Origin: a bacterium SCSIO 12827
GTDB lineage: Bacteria > Pseudomonadota > Alphaproteobacteria > Rhodospirillales > Casp-alpha2
Length of the DNA: 64,000 nucleotides
Reading direction: 5' to 3'
NCBI GenBank assembly: GCA_024397995.1
Contig: CP073746.1
Span: forward strand, 620,001 to 684,000
Shown: positions 34,752 to 42,619 of the stretch, one piece after another
Numbering within the stretch: the first letter of the stretch is position 1
Layout of the letters: each line of letters opens with the position of its first letter
The notes under the pieces: model-generated
Told to the model about the DNA's origin: nothing
The model's database searches: none
What the model saw: the letters and a program-made list of their open reading frames with translations, nothing else
Position numbers and translations under genes: made by a program

Positions 34752-35912
34752 ATGACCTCCACCACGCCCACTCACCCGGAAATCCGGGAATCCGTTGCTG
34801 CCCTCTGCCGGGATTTCCCCGGCGAATACTGGCGCGAGAAGGACCGCAATGACGCCTATCCCACCGAATTCGTCACGGCCCTGACCGAGGCCGGCTTCCT
34901 CGCCTGCCTGATTCCTGAGGAATACGGCGGGTCCGGCCTGGGCCTGTCCGAGGCCGCTGCGATCATGGAGGAAATCCACAAGTCCGGCTGCAGCGGCGGT
35001 GCCTGCCACGCCCAGATGTACATCATGGGCGCGCTGTTGCGCCACGGCGACGAGGAGAAAAAGCGCCGCTATCTGCCCGAGATCGCGTCCGGCGCCCTGC
35101 GCCTGCAGGCTTTCGGCGTGACCGAGCCTACGTCCGGCACGGACACCACGCGCATCCGCACCACGGCGCGGCGCGACGGCAACGAATGGGTCATCAACGG
35201 CCAGAAGGTGTGGACGTCGCGCGCCGAACATTCCGATCTGATGTTGCTGCTGGCCCGCACCACGCCCCGCGAAGAGGCGGCCAAGCCGCACCAGGGCATG
35301 TCCATCTTCCTGGTCGACATGCAGAAGGCCAAGGGCAACGGCCTGACCATCCAGAAGCTGGAAGCCATGGTCAACCATGCGACCACGGAAATCTTCTTCG
35401 ACGATCTGCGCATTCCCGCCGACGCCCTGATCGGCGAGGAAGGGCGCGGGTTCTACTACGTCCTCGACGGCATGAACGCCGAACGCATCCTGATTTCCGC
35501 CGAAGCCATCGGCGACGCCCGCTGGTTCATCAAGAAGGCCCGCGACTATGCCGTCGATCGACGGGTGTTCGATCGGCCCATCGGTCAGAATCAAGGCGTC
35601 CAGTTCCCCATCGCCCGCTGCTACGCGGAGACGGAGGCCGCGGCCCTCATGGTGCAGAAGGCGGCGGAAACCTTCGACGCCGGTGAAGAAGTCGGGGCCA
35701 TGGCCAACATGTGCAAGTTGCTGGCCTCGGAAGCGACCTGGCACGCCGCCGATACCTGCCTGCAAACCCACGGTGGGTTCGGCTTCGCCCGTGAATACGA
35801 TGTGGAGCGCAAGTTCCGTGAGACGCGCCTGTTCCAGACCGCGCCGATCTCGACCAACCTCATCCTCTCCTACATCGCCGAGCATGTCCTCGACATGCCG
35901 CGCTCCTTCTAA
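34752..35912 (+). CDS. Acyl-CoA dehydrogenase
   Basis: 386 aa, full length. FAD-binding AFGVTEPTSGTDTTRI, GQKVWTSRAEHSDLMLLLART, and C-terminal LQTHGGFGFAREYDVERKFRETRL are the family signatures. It oxidises an acyl-CoA at C2-C3 with FAD. It begins a three-gene set with the hydratase and CoA transferase, spaced 17 bases and 1 base, so activation, oxidation and hydration of one carboxylic acid is a likely pathway. Confidence 0.93.
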   Translation: MTSTTPTHPEIRESVAALCRDFPGEYWREKDRNDAYPTEFVTALTEAGFLACLIPEEYGGSGLGLSEAAAIMEEIHKSGCSGGACHAQMYIMGALLRHGDEEKKRRYLPEIASGALRLQAFGVTEPTSGTDTTRIRTTARRDGNEWVINGQKVWTSRAEHSDLMLLLARTTPREEAAKPHQGMSIFLVDMQKAKGNGLTIQKLEAMVNHATTEIFFDDLRIPADALIGEEGRGFYYVLDGMNAERILISAEAIGDARWFIKKARDYAVDRRVFDRPIGQNQGVQFPIARCYAETEAAALMVQKAAETFDAGEEVGAMANMCKLLASEATWHAADTCLQTHGGFGFAREYDVERKFRETRLFQTAPISTNLILSYIAEHVLDMPRSF

Positions 35913-35929
35913 GCAGAAAGACCACACCT

Positions 35930-36820
35930 ATGGACGACATCGACCCCAACGCGCCTTTGGACATGGACCACCTGCGGTCCTGGATCGGCAAGACCCAGGA
36001 ACTGACGGACACCATCGGCGCCTTCCCGGTGCGCGCCCTGGCCGCCACCATCGACCGCGCCGACACCGCACCCCAGGACGGCGAGGCCCTGCCGCCGTCG
36101 GCTCATTGGCTGTATTTTCTGGAAACGCCGCAGCATTCGGAACTGGCGTTTGACGGCCACGCCAAGAAAGGCGGGTTCCTGCCGCCGGTGCCGCTGCCGC
36201 GCCGCATGTGGGCGGGCGGGCGCATCTGGTTCAAGGAAGCGCTCCGCATCGGTGACAAGGCGACGCGGCTGTCCACGGTCAAGGACGTGACCTTCAAGGA
36301 AGGCAAATCCGGGCGGCTGGTCTTCGTGCTGGTCGAACATCGCATCCAGGCCGGCGGCCAGGACGTGATTGTCGAGGAACACGACATCGTCTACCGCGAC
36401 GAAGCCGCCCCCGACGCGCCGCCGCCGCCGCCGCCCAAGCCCGCCCCCGAAGGAGCCGTTTGGGAACGTCGCGTGCTGCCGGACGAGGCCATGCTATTCC
36501 GCTACTCAGCACTTATTTTCAACGCCCACCGTATTCACTACGACCGCGAATTTACGCAGAACGACGAAGGTTATCCGAATTTGATCGTCCACGGCCCCCT
36601 GATCGCGAGTTTGCTGATGGACCTGGGCGCGCGTGAAATGGCCAAGCAGGGCAAGCGCATGACCCGCTTCGCCTACCGGGCCGTCCGGCCCAGCTTTACC
36701 GACGGCCGCGCCATGACCTTCCAGGGCAAGCCGACAGGGGACAGCGCCGCCGACCTTTGGGCGTTGGATCAGGACAACTGGCTTGCCATGCAGGCCGACG
36801 CCGATTTCGAGGATGCGTAA
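35930..36820 (+). CDS. MaoC/HTD2-type acyl-CoA hydratase
   Basis: 296 aa, double hot-dog. The N-terminal half carries WLYFLETPQHSELAFDGH and LPPVPLPRRMWAGG; the C-terminal half has the hydratase site FNAHRIHYDREFTQNDEGYP and LIVHGPL. The layout matches mesaconyl-C4-CoA/itaconyl-CoA hydratase-like proteins of the FAS1-like dehydratase group. A Pro-rich stretch (DAPPPPPPKPAP) links the halves. With the adjacent CoA transferase it likely hydrates an unsaturated dicarboxylyl-CoA. Confidence 0.88.
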   Translation: MDDIDPNAPLDMDHLRSWIGKTQELTDTIGAFPVRALAATIDRADTAPQDGEALPPSAHWLYFLETPQHSELAFDGHAKKGGFLPPVPLPRRMWAGGRIWFKEALRIGDKATRLSTVKDVTFKEGKSGRLVFVLVEHRIQAGGQDVIVEEHDIVYRDEAAPDAPPPPPPKPAPEGAVWERRVLPDEAMLFRYSALIFNAHRIHYDREFTQNDEGYPNLIVHGPLIASLLMDLGAREMAKQGKRMTRFAYRAVRPSFTDGRAMTFQGKPTGDSAADLWALDQDNWLAMQADADFEDA

Positions 36821-36821
36821 C

Positions 36822-38045
36822 ATGACGAACAAGCAAAGCCCCGCCGCGCTGAACGGCGTTCGCGTCATCGATATCGCGACCTTCATCGCGGGACCCTATG
36901 CGGGCACGATCCTGAGTGAATTCGGCGCCGAGGTCATCAAGGTCGAACAGCCCCACAAGGACGGGCAGGGCGGTGGCGATCCCTGGCGGCGTTACGGGAC
37001 CAAGACGGCACGAGAGGATTCGACCCTCGCCTGGCTGACCGAGGCCCGCAACAAGCAGGCCGTGACCCTCAACCTGCGGGAGGCCGAGGGCCAGGATCTG
37101 CTGAAAAAACTGGTCGCCGACGCCGACGTGCTGATTGAGAATTTCCGCCCCGGCACCCTGGAACGCTGGGGCCTGGGGCCGGACGTGCTGTGGGCGATCA
37201 ATCCCGGCTTGGTGATCCTGCGGGTTACCGGCTACGGCCAGACCGGCCCCTACAAGGACCGGCCCGGATTCGCCCGTATCGGCCATGCGGTGGGCGGGCT
37301 GACCTATCTTTCGGGCAAGCCCGGGGAAATTCCGGTGACGCCGGGCTCGACCTCGCTCGGCGATTACATGACCGGCATGTACGGCGCCATCGGCATCATG
37401 ATGGCCCTGCGTCATCGCGACGCCACCGGCGAGGGCCAGGTCATCGACGCTGCCCTTTATGAAAGCGTGTTTCGCGTGCTCGACGAACTGGCCCCGGCCT
37501 ATGCCGCCCAGGGCACCGTGCGCGAGCCCGAGGGAACGGGTACCCTCAACGCTTGCCCGCACGGGCATTTCCCTTGCGGTGACGGCAAGTTCCTGTCCAT
37601 CGCCTGCACCACGTCCAAGATGTTCGAACGCCTGACCCAAGGCATGGGCCGCCCGGATTTGTGGGACCTCTACGGCGATCAGGCGGAGCGCCTGAAGCAC
37701 CGAGACACCGTGATTGAGGAAGTCACCAACTGGTGCCTGTCCATGACCCGCGAACAGGTCATGGAAAAATGCATCGGCGCCGAAGTTCCGGCCGGGCCGA
37801 TCAATTCCATTGCCGACATCTTCGAAGACCCGCATTTCCGCGCCCGTGATCAGCTTGTCACGATCGACGATCCGGAAGTCGGTGAGGTGACGATCCCCGG
37901 TGTAATCCCGAAGCTGTCCAAGACGCCGGGGCAGATCAAGTCCCTCGGCAAGGGGCTGGGGGCGTCCAACGCGGACGTCTACGGCAAGCTGCTGGGCTTG
38001 TCAGAGGCCGACCTGGCGGACCTGAAGGCGCGCGGGATTATCTAG
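36822..38045 (+). CDS. CaiB/BaiF family CoA transferase
   Basis: 407 aa from the ATG one base after the hydratase stop. Class III CoA-transferase motifs: GVRVIDIATFIAGPYAGTILSEFGAEVIKVE, VLIENFRPGTLERWGLG, and the catalytic Asp in TSLGDYMTGMYGAIG. It moves CoA between carboxylic acids, probably activating the acid that the two upstream enzymes process. Confidence 0.92.
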   Translation: MTNKQSPAALNGVRVIDIATFIAGPYAGTILSEFGAEVIKVEQPHKDGQGGGDPWRRYGTKTAREDSTLAWLTEARNKQAVTLNLREAEGQDLLKKLVADADVLIENFRPGTLERWGLGPDVLWAINPGLVILRVTGYGQTGPYKDRPGFARIGHAVGGLTYLSGKPGEIPVTPGSTSLGDYMTGMYGAIGIMMALRHRDATGEGQVIDAALYESVFRVLDELAPAYAAQGTVREPEGTGTLNACPHGHFPCGDGKFLSIACTTSKMFERLTQGMGRPDLWDLYGDQAERLKHRDTVIEEVTNWCLSMTREQVMEKCIGAEVPAGPINSIADIFEDPHFRARDQLVTIDDPEVGEVTIPGVIPKLSKTPGQIKSLGKGLGASNADVYGKLLGLSEADLADLKARGII

Positions 38046-38133
38046 CCGTCCCGTAATCCCCGTTGCCGCCTGGACCGATTTCGGCGACTGTTTCCCGGCC
38101 GCGTCCTGCGGTGCCTTGGGGGAGGATACGACC

Positions 38134-38772
38134 ATGTTCACGTTGTTCTACGCGCCGGATACATGCGCGCTGGCGACCTTGATTGCGTTCAAGGACGCGG
38201 GGCTGAAGGCGGGGGACGGTTATGCGCTGCGCCGTGTCGATTTTAAGCGCCTGGAGCAGCGCTCGCCGGAATACTTGGCCGTCAATCCCAAGGGTCGGGT
38301 GCCCGCCCTGGTCACGCCAAGGGGCATCCTGACGGAAACCCCGGCCATGCTCGCCTTCGTCGCGCAAAGCTTCCCTCAGGCCAATCTGGCGCCGCTTGAG
38401 GATCCCTTCGCCTTCGCCGAACTGCAGGCCTTCAACAGTTTTATCTGCTCGTCCCTGCATGTCGCCCATGCCCATCGCATGCGTGGCCACCGCTGGGTCG
38501 ATGAAAACGATCAGGCAGCGATCACGGCCATGCAGAAGAAGGTGCCCGAGTCCGTCGGTGCCTGTTACGACCTGATCGAGGCGGGCATGCTCAAGGGCCC
38601 CTGGGTGATGGGTGATGCCTATACCATCGCCGATCCCTATCTGTTCACCATCGCGCAATGGCTGGAACAGGACGGCGTCGATCCCGCGCGCATCCCCAGG
38701 ATCGTCGATCACCGCGCGCGCATGGCGGCGCGGGCCAACGTGAAAGCGGCCATCACGGAAGAAAACGCCTGA
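38134..38772 (+). CDS. Glutathione S-transferase family protein
   Basis: 212 aa starting MFTLFYAPDTCALATLIAF, with GGAGGATACG before the ATG. The thioredoxin-like half has NPKGRVPALVTPRGILTETPAMLAF (cis-Pro and glutathione site); the helical half has GPWVMGDAYTIADPYLFTI. The Cys in PDTCALA is where bacterial beta-class enzymes use a catalytic Cys. Substrate unknown. Confidence 0.9.
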   Translation: MFTLFYAPDTCALATLIAFKDAGLKAGDGYALRRVDFKRLEQRSPEYLAVNPKGRVPALVTPRGILTETPAMLAFVAQSFPQANLAPLEDPFAFAELQAFNSFICSSLHVAHAHRMRGHRWVDENDQAAITAMQKKVPESVGACYDLIEAGMLKGPWVMGDAYTIADPYLFTIAQWLEQDGVDPARIPRIVDHRARMAARANVKAAITEENA

Positions 38773-38876
38773 TCCCTGGGGGGGAGCTGCATTGTGATTG
38801 AACGCAAGAGCCGGGAAGACGACCCGTTCCGATACGGGCATCACCGATACCGGGTACACCTGTCCGCGAGAGAAAC

Positions 38877-39803
38877 ATGACACAAGGCCAACCGCCCCGT
38901 TCCATGAACGGTCCCGAATGGGGGCAGTTGGTGTTTCTGTCCGTGCTGTGGGGCGGGGCATTCTTTTTCGTCGGGGCCGCCGTGCGCGAGGTTCCGCCGC
39001 TGACGGTCGTGTTCGCCCGGGTGTTCCTGGCGGCGCTGCTGCTGTTGCCGCTGTTTTTCCGCTATGGCCATCATCTGCCGCGCGGATGGGCGGCCTGGCG
39101 GCCCTTCTGCATCATGGGGATGCTGAACAACGTCCTGCCGTTCGGCCTGTTGTTTTTCGGGCAGACGCAGGTGACAGTGGGCCTCGCCTCGATCATCAAC
39201 GCCATGACGCCGCTGTTCACGGTTCTCGTCATGGCGGGTTTCGGGGTGGAGCGGCTGACGGCGCTCCGCGTCATCGGGGTCGTCCTGGGTATCCTCGGCG
39301 TGGTGGTTCTGCGGGGCGGCGGGGCCGCCGACGCGGGGCAGACCCTCGGCATCGGCCTGTGTCTGGCGGCCACGGTCAGCTATGCCTTCGCGGGCCTGTG
39401 GGGCCGCCGCCACCTGGGCGGGGTGCCGCCGCTGAAATCGGCGACCTGTCAGCTGATCTGTTCCAGCCTCGTCATGGCCGTGGTCGCCGGCCTGTGGGAC
39501 CGGCCATGGGAGCTGCCCTTGCCGGCGCCGGCGACATTGGGTGCGATCGTCGGCCTGGCCGCGTTCGGCACGGCGCTCGCCTATATCGTGTTCTTCCGCC
39601 TGCTGGTCAGCGCCGGGGCCAGCAATGTCATGCTGGTCACCCTGCTGATCCCGGTGACGGCGATGGCTTTGGGCATTCTGTTCCTGGGCGAAACGATGCA
39701 TCCCCGGGAACTGGCGGGAGCGGCGGTGATCGGCCTCGGCCTTGTGTTTATCGACGGTCGCCTGCTGCGCCGTCCGGGGGCTGCCGGTCGGCCAGGGCGG
39801 TGA
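38877..39803 (+). CDS. EamA/DMT-family transporter
   Basis: 308 aa with about ten membrane segments in two EamA repeats (LVFLSVLWGGAFFFVGAAVREVPPLTVVFAR and ATLGAIVGLAAFGTALAYIVFF; conserved FLGETMHPRELAGAAVIGLGLVF). Members usually export amino acids or metabolites. Its 3' end overlaps the convergent sodium-channel gene by 56 bases. Confidence 0.92.
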   Translation: MTQGQPPRSMNGPEWGQLVFLSVLWGGAFFFVGAAVREVPPLTVVFARVFLAALLLLPLFFRYGHHLPRGWAAWRPFCIMGMLNNVLPFGLLFFGQTQVTVGLASIINAMTPLFTVLVMAGFGVERLTALRVIGVVLGILGVVVLRGGGAADAGQTLGIGLCLAATVSYAFAGLWGRRHLGGVPPLKSATCQLICSSLVMAVVAGLWDRPWELPLPAPATLGAIVGLAAFGTALAYIVFFRLLVSAGASNVMLVTLLIPVTAMALGILFLGETMHPRELAGAAVIGLGLVFIDGRLLRRPGAAGRPGR

Positions 39804-40608
39804 CCTTTTGTTCGATGCGGTCGACCTGCATCGCCAGCTTGCGGATGATCTCGTCCTGTTCGGCCTGATGCTGCTCCGCGTCGACGGCTGCCGCGTCGTG
39901 CATGGAATTGACGATGATCGCGATGAACAGGTTGAGGACGGCAAAGGTGACGATCAGGATGAACGGCACGAAGAACGCCCAGGCGAAGGGGTGGACCTCC
40001 ATCACCGGACGGACGATACCCATGGACCAGGATTCCAGGGTCATGATCTGGAACAGGGAATAGGCCGATTCCCCGATGGTGCCGAACCAGGCGGGGAAAT
40101 CGCCGCCGAACAGCTTGGTCGCCATGACGGCGGCGATATAGAACACCAGGCACAGCAGGGCGAGGACCGAGCTCATGCCCGGCACGGCCTCCAGCAAGGC
40201 CTGGATCACTACGCGCATCTTGGGCACGGCGGAGACAAGGCGAAGTGCGCGCAGCACGCGAAGTGCGCGCAGCACGGTCATGCCCTCCGTCACCGGCATC
40301 AAGGATATGCCGACGATCACGAAGTCGAAGATATTCCAGGCGCTGCGGAAAAACCCAAGCCGATAGACCACGAGTTTGATCGAAAGTTCGGCAACGAAAA
40401 TGGCGACCGCGATGTGATCGAGCAGGCGCAGGATGTCCCCGGCGGCGGCCATCGCCGTGGGCGAGGTTTCCAGGCCAAGGACGATGGCGTTGAAGATGAT
40501 GACGGCGATGATCACGCGGCGGGTCGCCTCGGCCTCGATGAAGGCCTGCAGGCGGCCCAGGGCGCCCGCCGGGCGCTGGTCCAGGGTATCGGTCGATGCG
40601 TCGGACAT
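39748..40608 (-). CDS. BacNav-type voltage-gated sodium channel
   Basis: 286 aa, six transmembrane segments. S4 (about residues 111-131) has four arginines every third residue (Arg114, 117, 120, 123). The pore helix and selectivity filter read TLESWSMG at residues 190-197, the exact filter type of bacterial sodium channels, followed by S6 (FFVPFILIVTFAVLNLFIAIIVNSMHD) and a C-terminal coiled coil for tetramer assembly (AEQDEIIRKLAMQVDRIEQKV). It conducts sodium on depolarisation. It stands alone, overlapping only the convergent exporter gene. Confidence 0.95.
   Translation of the reverse strand: MSDASTDTLDQRPAGALGRLQAFIEAEATRRVIIAVIIFNAIVLGLETSPTAMAAAGDILRLLDHIAVAIFVAELSIKLVVYRLGFFRSAWNIFDFVIVGISLMPVTEGMTVLRALRVLRALRLVSAVPKMRVVIQALLEAVPGMSSVLALLCLVFYIAAVMATKLFGGDFPAWFGTIGESAYSLFQIMTLESWSMGIVRPVMEVHPFAWAFFVPFILIVTFAVLNLFIAIIVNSMHDAAAVDAEQHQAEQDEIIRKLAMQVDRIEQKVTALADRQPPDGAAGDRR
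40241..40276. repeat. Tandem 18-base duplication in the S4 voltage sensor
   Basis: CGAAGTGCGCGCAGCACG occurs twice back to back (40241-40258 and 40259-40276). On the minus strand each copy encodes VLRALR, giving two gating arginines per unit of the S4 helix. The S4 length is normal, so the duplication is part of its regular charge ladder. Confidence 0.9.
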
Positions 40609-40753
40609 ATGTGGGCGTCGCCTTAGGAATATCGTTGATGGGAGTAGGTGGCCCTCTTTGCGGCAGCCGCGCCCAAGATAGGATCGGCGCGCATTTCCTT
40701 CAAGCGGCCATCAACGCCTGTGTCGGCGATGGCACGAAACGGGCGGCTTCTCC

Positions 40754-40782
40754 TTGCGGGGAAGCCATGCCATTGTATACAA
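40754..40782 (+). promoter_or_regulatory. Promoter with overlapping GntR-type palindrome before the cupin gene
   Basis: TTGCGG (40754-40759) and TATACA (40776-40781) are 16 bases apart. The -10 lies inside TTGTATACAA (40773-40782), the perfect GntR/FCD-type palindrome also found before tcuA. Binding there would block transcription of the cupin gene that starts at 40823. Confidence 0.55.
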
Positions 40783-40822
40783 AACGTCCACCAGAAAACC
40801 GCCAATAAAGGGAGGCTTCCAA

Positions 40823-41236
40823 ATGGAACCCAAAATCATCCGCGCCGGCGATCGGCAAACCAAGATCGCTCCGGCCCATAATTTCGTCGGTCAGGTCCTG
40901 CATGAAAGCGTGTTCGCCGAGGAAGCGCCGTCGCGGCTGCGTGTGTCGCGCGTCACCTTCACGCCCGGCGGGCGCACCAACTGGCACACCCATGCGGTGG
41001 GGCAGATTCTTTACGTGCTGTCGGGTTCGGGCCGCTACCAGCTGGAAGGCCAGGCGGTCGAGGAAATCAACGCCGGCGACACGGTCGTCATTCCGCCCAA
41101 TGCCCGCCATTGGCATGGTGCCGCGCCGGACAGCATGATGTGCCACCTCGCCCTGTCCGAAGCCGACGATCAGGGCAATGGCGCGACCTGGTTGGAGCCT
41201 GTCGATGACAAGGACTTCATGCAGGAACCGGCGTAA
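40823..41236 (+). CDS. Small cupin protein
   Basis: 137 aa, single conserved beta-barrel. Metal-ligand motifs TNWHTHAVGQILYVLSG (cupin motif 1) and GDTVVIPPNARHWHGA (motif 2) are complete. Such (R)-mandelonitrile-lyase/carboxymuconolactone-decarboxylase-associated cupins often act as small metal enzymes. GGGAGG precedes the ATG. A GntR-type palindrome lies in its promoter, tying it to the lyase-TRAP and tcu genes. Confidence 0.85.
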   Translation: MEPKIIRAGDRQTKIAPAHNFVGQVLHESVFAEEAPSRLRVSRVTFTPGGRTNWHTHAVGQILYVLSGSGRYQLEGQAVEEINAGDTVVIPPNARHWHGAAPDSMMCHLALSEADDQGNGATWLEPVDDKDFMQEPA

Positions 41237-41267
41237 CCACGTTTGACGTATTCAAAAAGTTGAGTTG

Positions 41268-41294
41268 CGAACGGGCCCCTCGCGGGCCCGTTCG
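41268..41294. terminator. Bidirectional hairpin between the cupin and transglycosylase genes
   Basis: CGAACGGGCCC (41268-41278) pairs perfectly with GGGCCCGTTCG (41284-41294) across CTCGC. T-tracts are short on both sides, so termination is probable but not strong. Confidence 0.6.
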
Positions 41295-41296
41295 TA

Positions 41297-42268
41297 TTAG
41301 CGTTCGACCGTTATCTGTGGCGTGTCGCCGACCAACTTGCCGGTCCGGCGCCAGCGGTCAAGCTGGTCGCGGCGCTTTTCGGCGAAGGTGACGTCGCGGG
41401 TGGCGCGATCCAGGTCGCGCATCTTTTCCGCGCGCTGCACTTCCATCTCGGCGATTCGTTGGGCGACCACGGCCTCCAGGTGCACGCCGCGGCGTTTCTG
41501 ATAACGCCAGTCGTCGAGATCGGTGCGCCGCCGGTCGGTGTCGCCCAGTGCCCGCATGTCCAGACGTTCGTTCCGGCGCTTTTCCTTGAGCAGGCCGTTC
41601 AAGCGTGCGGTGCGGCCGGTGTCGACGGCGACCAGGGTGGTCTCGCGGGATTCATCCCCGTCCGTCCCGGCGTCCTTCTTGGCTTGACGGGTTTCGCCGT
41701 CACCCCGGTTCAGGCGGTTCCAATAGCTCAGCACCTTGATGCGGTAGGGACGGAAGTTTTCCGGCGTTTGGGAATGGTACTGGCCGGCTGCGGTCAGCCA
41801 ATTGCGGGTCTGGTCATATTTGGCCTTCAGGAACTTGGCCGCATAGGCCGCGTTGGCGGCGGGATCAAAGGCATGGTCCAGGGTCTCGAAGGCGTTCCAG
41901 TGGTAATGCATGTTGATCTGCATGCAGCCGACGTCGATGTTGCGGACCCCTTGGCTCAACAAAATTTCAACCTCGGCGCGGGCTTCGGCCTTGGTCGCGA
42001 AATAGCGGCCCTTGCCCTGGGATGTCACGGTCCAGGGCCAGGCAAAATTTTCCCCGCTTTCCTTATCGAAACGGCCCGACTCCGTCAGCGCGATGGCGGC
42101 CAGAAGATTGGCCGGAATGCCCTCGCGCCGTTCCACGGCGCGCGCCGCCTGGAGACAGACTTCGTCAGTATTTTCAGATGCTTGTCCGCGCGCGGCCAAG
42201 GCGTCCGGGGCCCATCCAAGACCCCAGGCCAAAAGCCAGCAAAGGAACAAGCGCGTTTGCCACGCCAT
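41297..42268 (-). CDS. Exported lytic transglycosylase (SLT domain)
   Basis: 323 aa with a signal peptide (FLCWLLAWGLGWAPDALA). The SLT fold shows IPANLLAAIALTESGR (catalytic Glu), VGCMQINMHYH and YAAKFLKAKYDQTRNW, then AAGQYHS. It cuts peptidoglycan without water. The last 110 residues are charged and likely coiled-coil (RIAEMEVQRAEKMRDLDRATRD in part), an unusual extension that may bind a partner. GGGAGAATAATC precedes the ATG. Confidence 0.88.
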   Translation of the reverse strand: MAWQTRLFLCWLLAWGLGWAPDALAARGQASENTDEVCLQAARAVERREGIPANLLAAIALTESGRFDKESGENFAWPWTVTSQGKGRYFATKAEARAEVEILLSQGVRNIDVGCMQINMHYHWNAFETLDHAFDPAANAAYAAKFLKAKYDQTRNWLTAAGQYHSQTPENFRPYRIKVLSYWNRLNRGDGETRQAKKDAGTDGDESRETTLVAVDTGRTARLNGLLKEKRRNERLDMRALGDTDRRRTDLDDWRYQKRRGVHLEAVVAQRIAEMEVQRAEKMRDLDRATRDVTFAEKRRDQLDRWRRTGKLVGDTPQITVER

Positions 42269-42427
42269 GATTATTCTCCCGTTCTAGGCCAAGGCGTCGC
42301 AAGGGGCGTGCCAGGAACGGGCAAAAAATTTGACTGTAAAAACAATATGTTATCAGGTCGTCGTGCGTTGCCTGGGCGGCGGCATTTGCCGGGGGCGAAA
42401 AAAATGCCGAGGGCGGTATTTTTTTGT

Positions 42428-42456
42428 TTGCACCTGCGAACAAAGCCACGTATATA
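42428..42456 (+). promoter_or_regulatory. Promoter of the sRNA candidate
   Basis: TTGCAC (42428-42433) and TATATA (42451-42456) are separated by exactly 17 bases, a good housekeeping-type promoter. Transcription would begin near 42463. Confidence 0.65.
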
Positions 42457-42462
42457 TTGCAT

Positions 42463-42570
42463 CGCAGCATGCGGGAGACGGATCCTCCCAGACGGTCTTC
42501 CGCACCTGCCTTTACTTGGATGTTTCCTCCCAACGACTCGGGCCGTGTCTCTGACACGGCCCTTTTTTTT
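42463..42570 (+). ncRNA. Candidate small RNA with anti-Shine-Dalgarno loops
   Basis: About 108 nt. A 9-bp stem (GCGGGAGAC at 42471-42479 with GTCTTCCGC at 42495-42503, one G-T) exposes a 15-base loop containing TCCTCCCA (42483-42490). A second TCCTCCCA (42525-42532) lies in the single-stranded linker. The transcript ends at a perfect hairpin and T8. CCTCC loops complementary to ribosome-binding sites are known in alphaproteobacterial trans-acting sRNAs, so it may repress translation of several mRNAs. Class membership is inferred from structure only. The start is approximate. Confidence 0.65.
42540..42570 (+). terminator. Strong rho-independent terminator of the sRNA
   Basis: GGGCCGTGTC (42540-42549) pairs perfectly with GACACGGCCC (42553-42562) across TCT and is followed by eight T. 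No protein gene ends upstream on the plus strand, so the terminator needs another transcript, the sRNA. Confidence 0.88.
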
Positions 42571-42619
42571 GCCTGCGCCGATTGTTCATTAATGAGAAAA
42601 TGCTAACAAAGTCCGGGAC

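Larger units (their letters stand above)
42269..42619. other. Gene-free region holding the sRNA candidate
   Basis: About 350 bases between the transglycosylase and GNAT genes. It contains an AT-flanked hairpin at 42398-42425 (AAAAAAATGCCG pairing with CGGTATTTTTTT, loop AGGG), then the sRNA promoter, body and terminator at 42428-42570. Short frames crossing it lack ribosome-binding sites and are not credible. Confidence 0.7.

Noticed and set aside
40241-40276. CRISPR or satellite repeat
   Set aside because: Only two 18-base units, within a coding region and in frame with the S4 helix.
42424-42606. Short protein gene over the sRNA locus
   Set aside because: No ribosome-binding site, and the frame runs through the terminator hairpin and T8.
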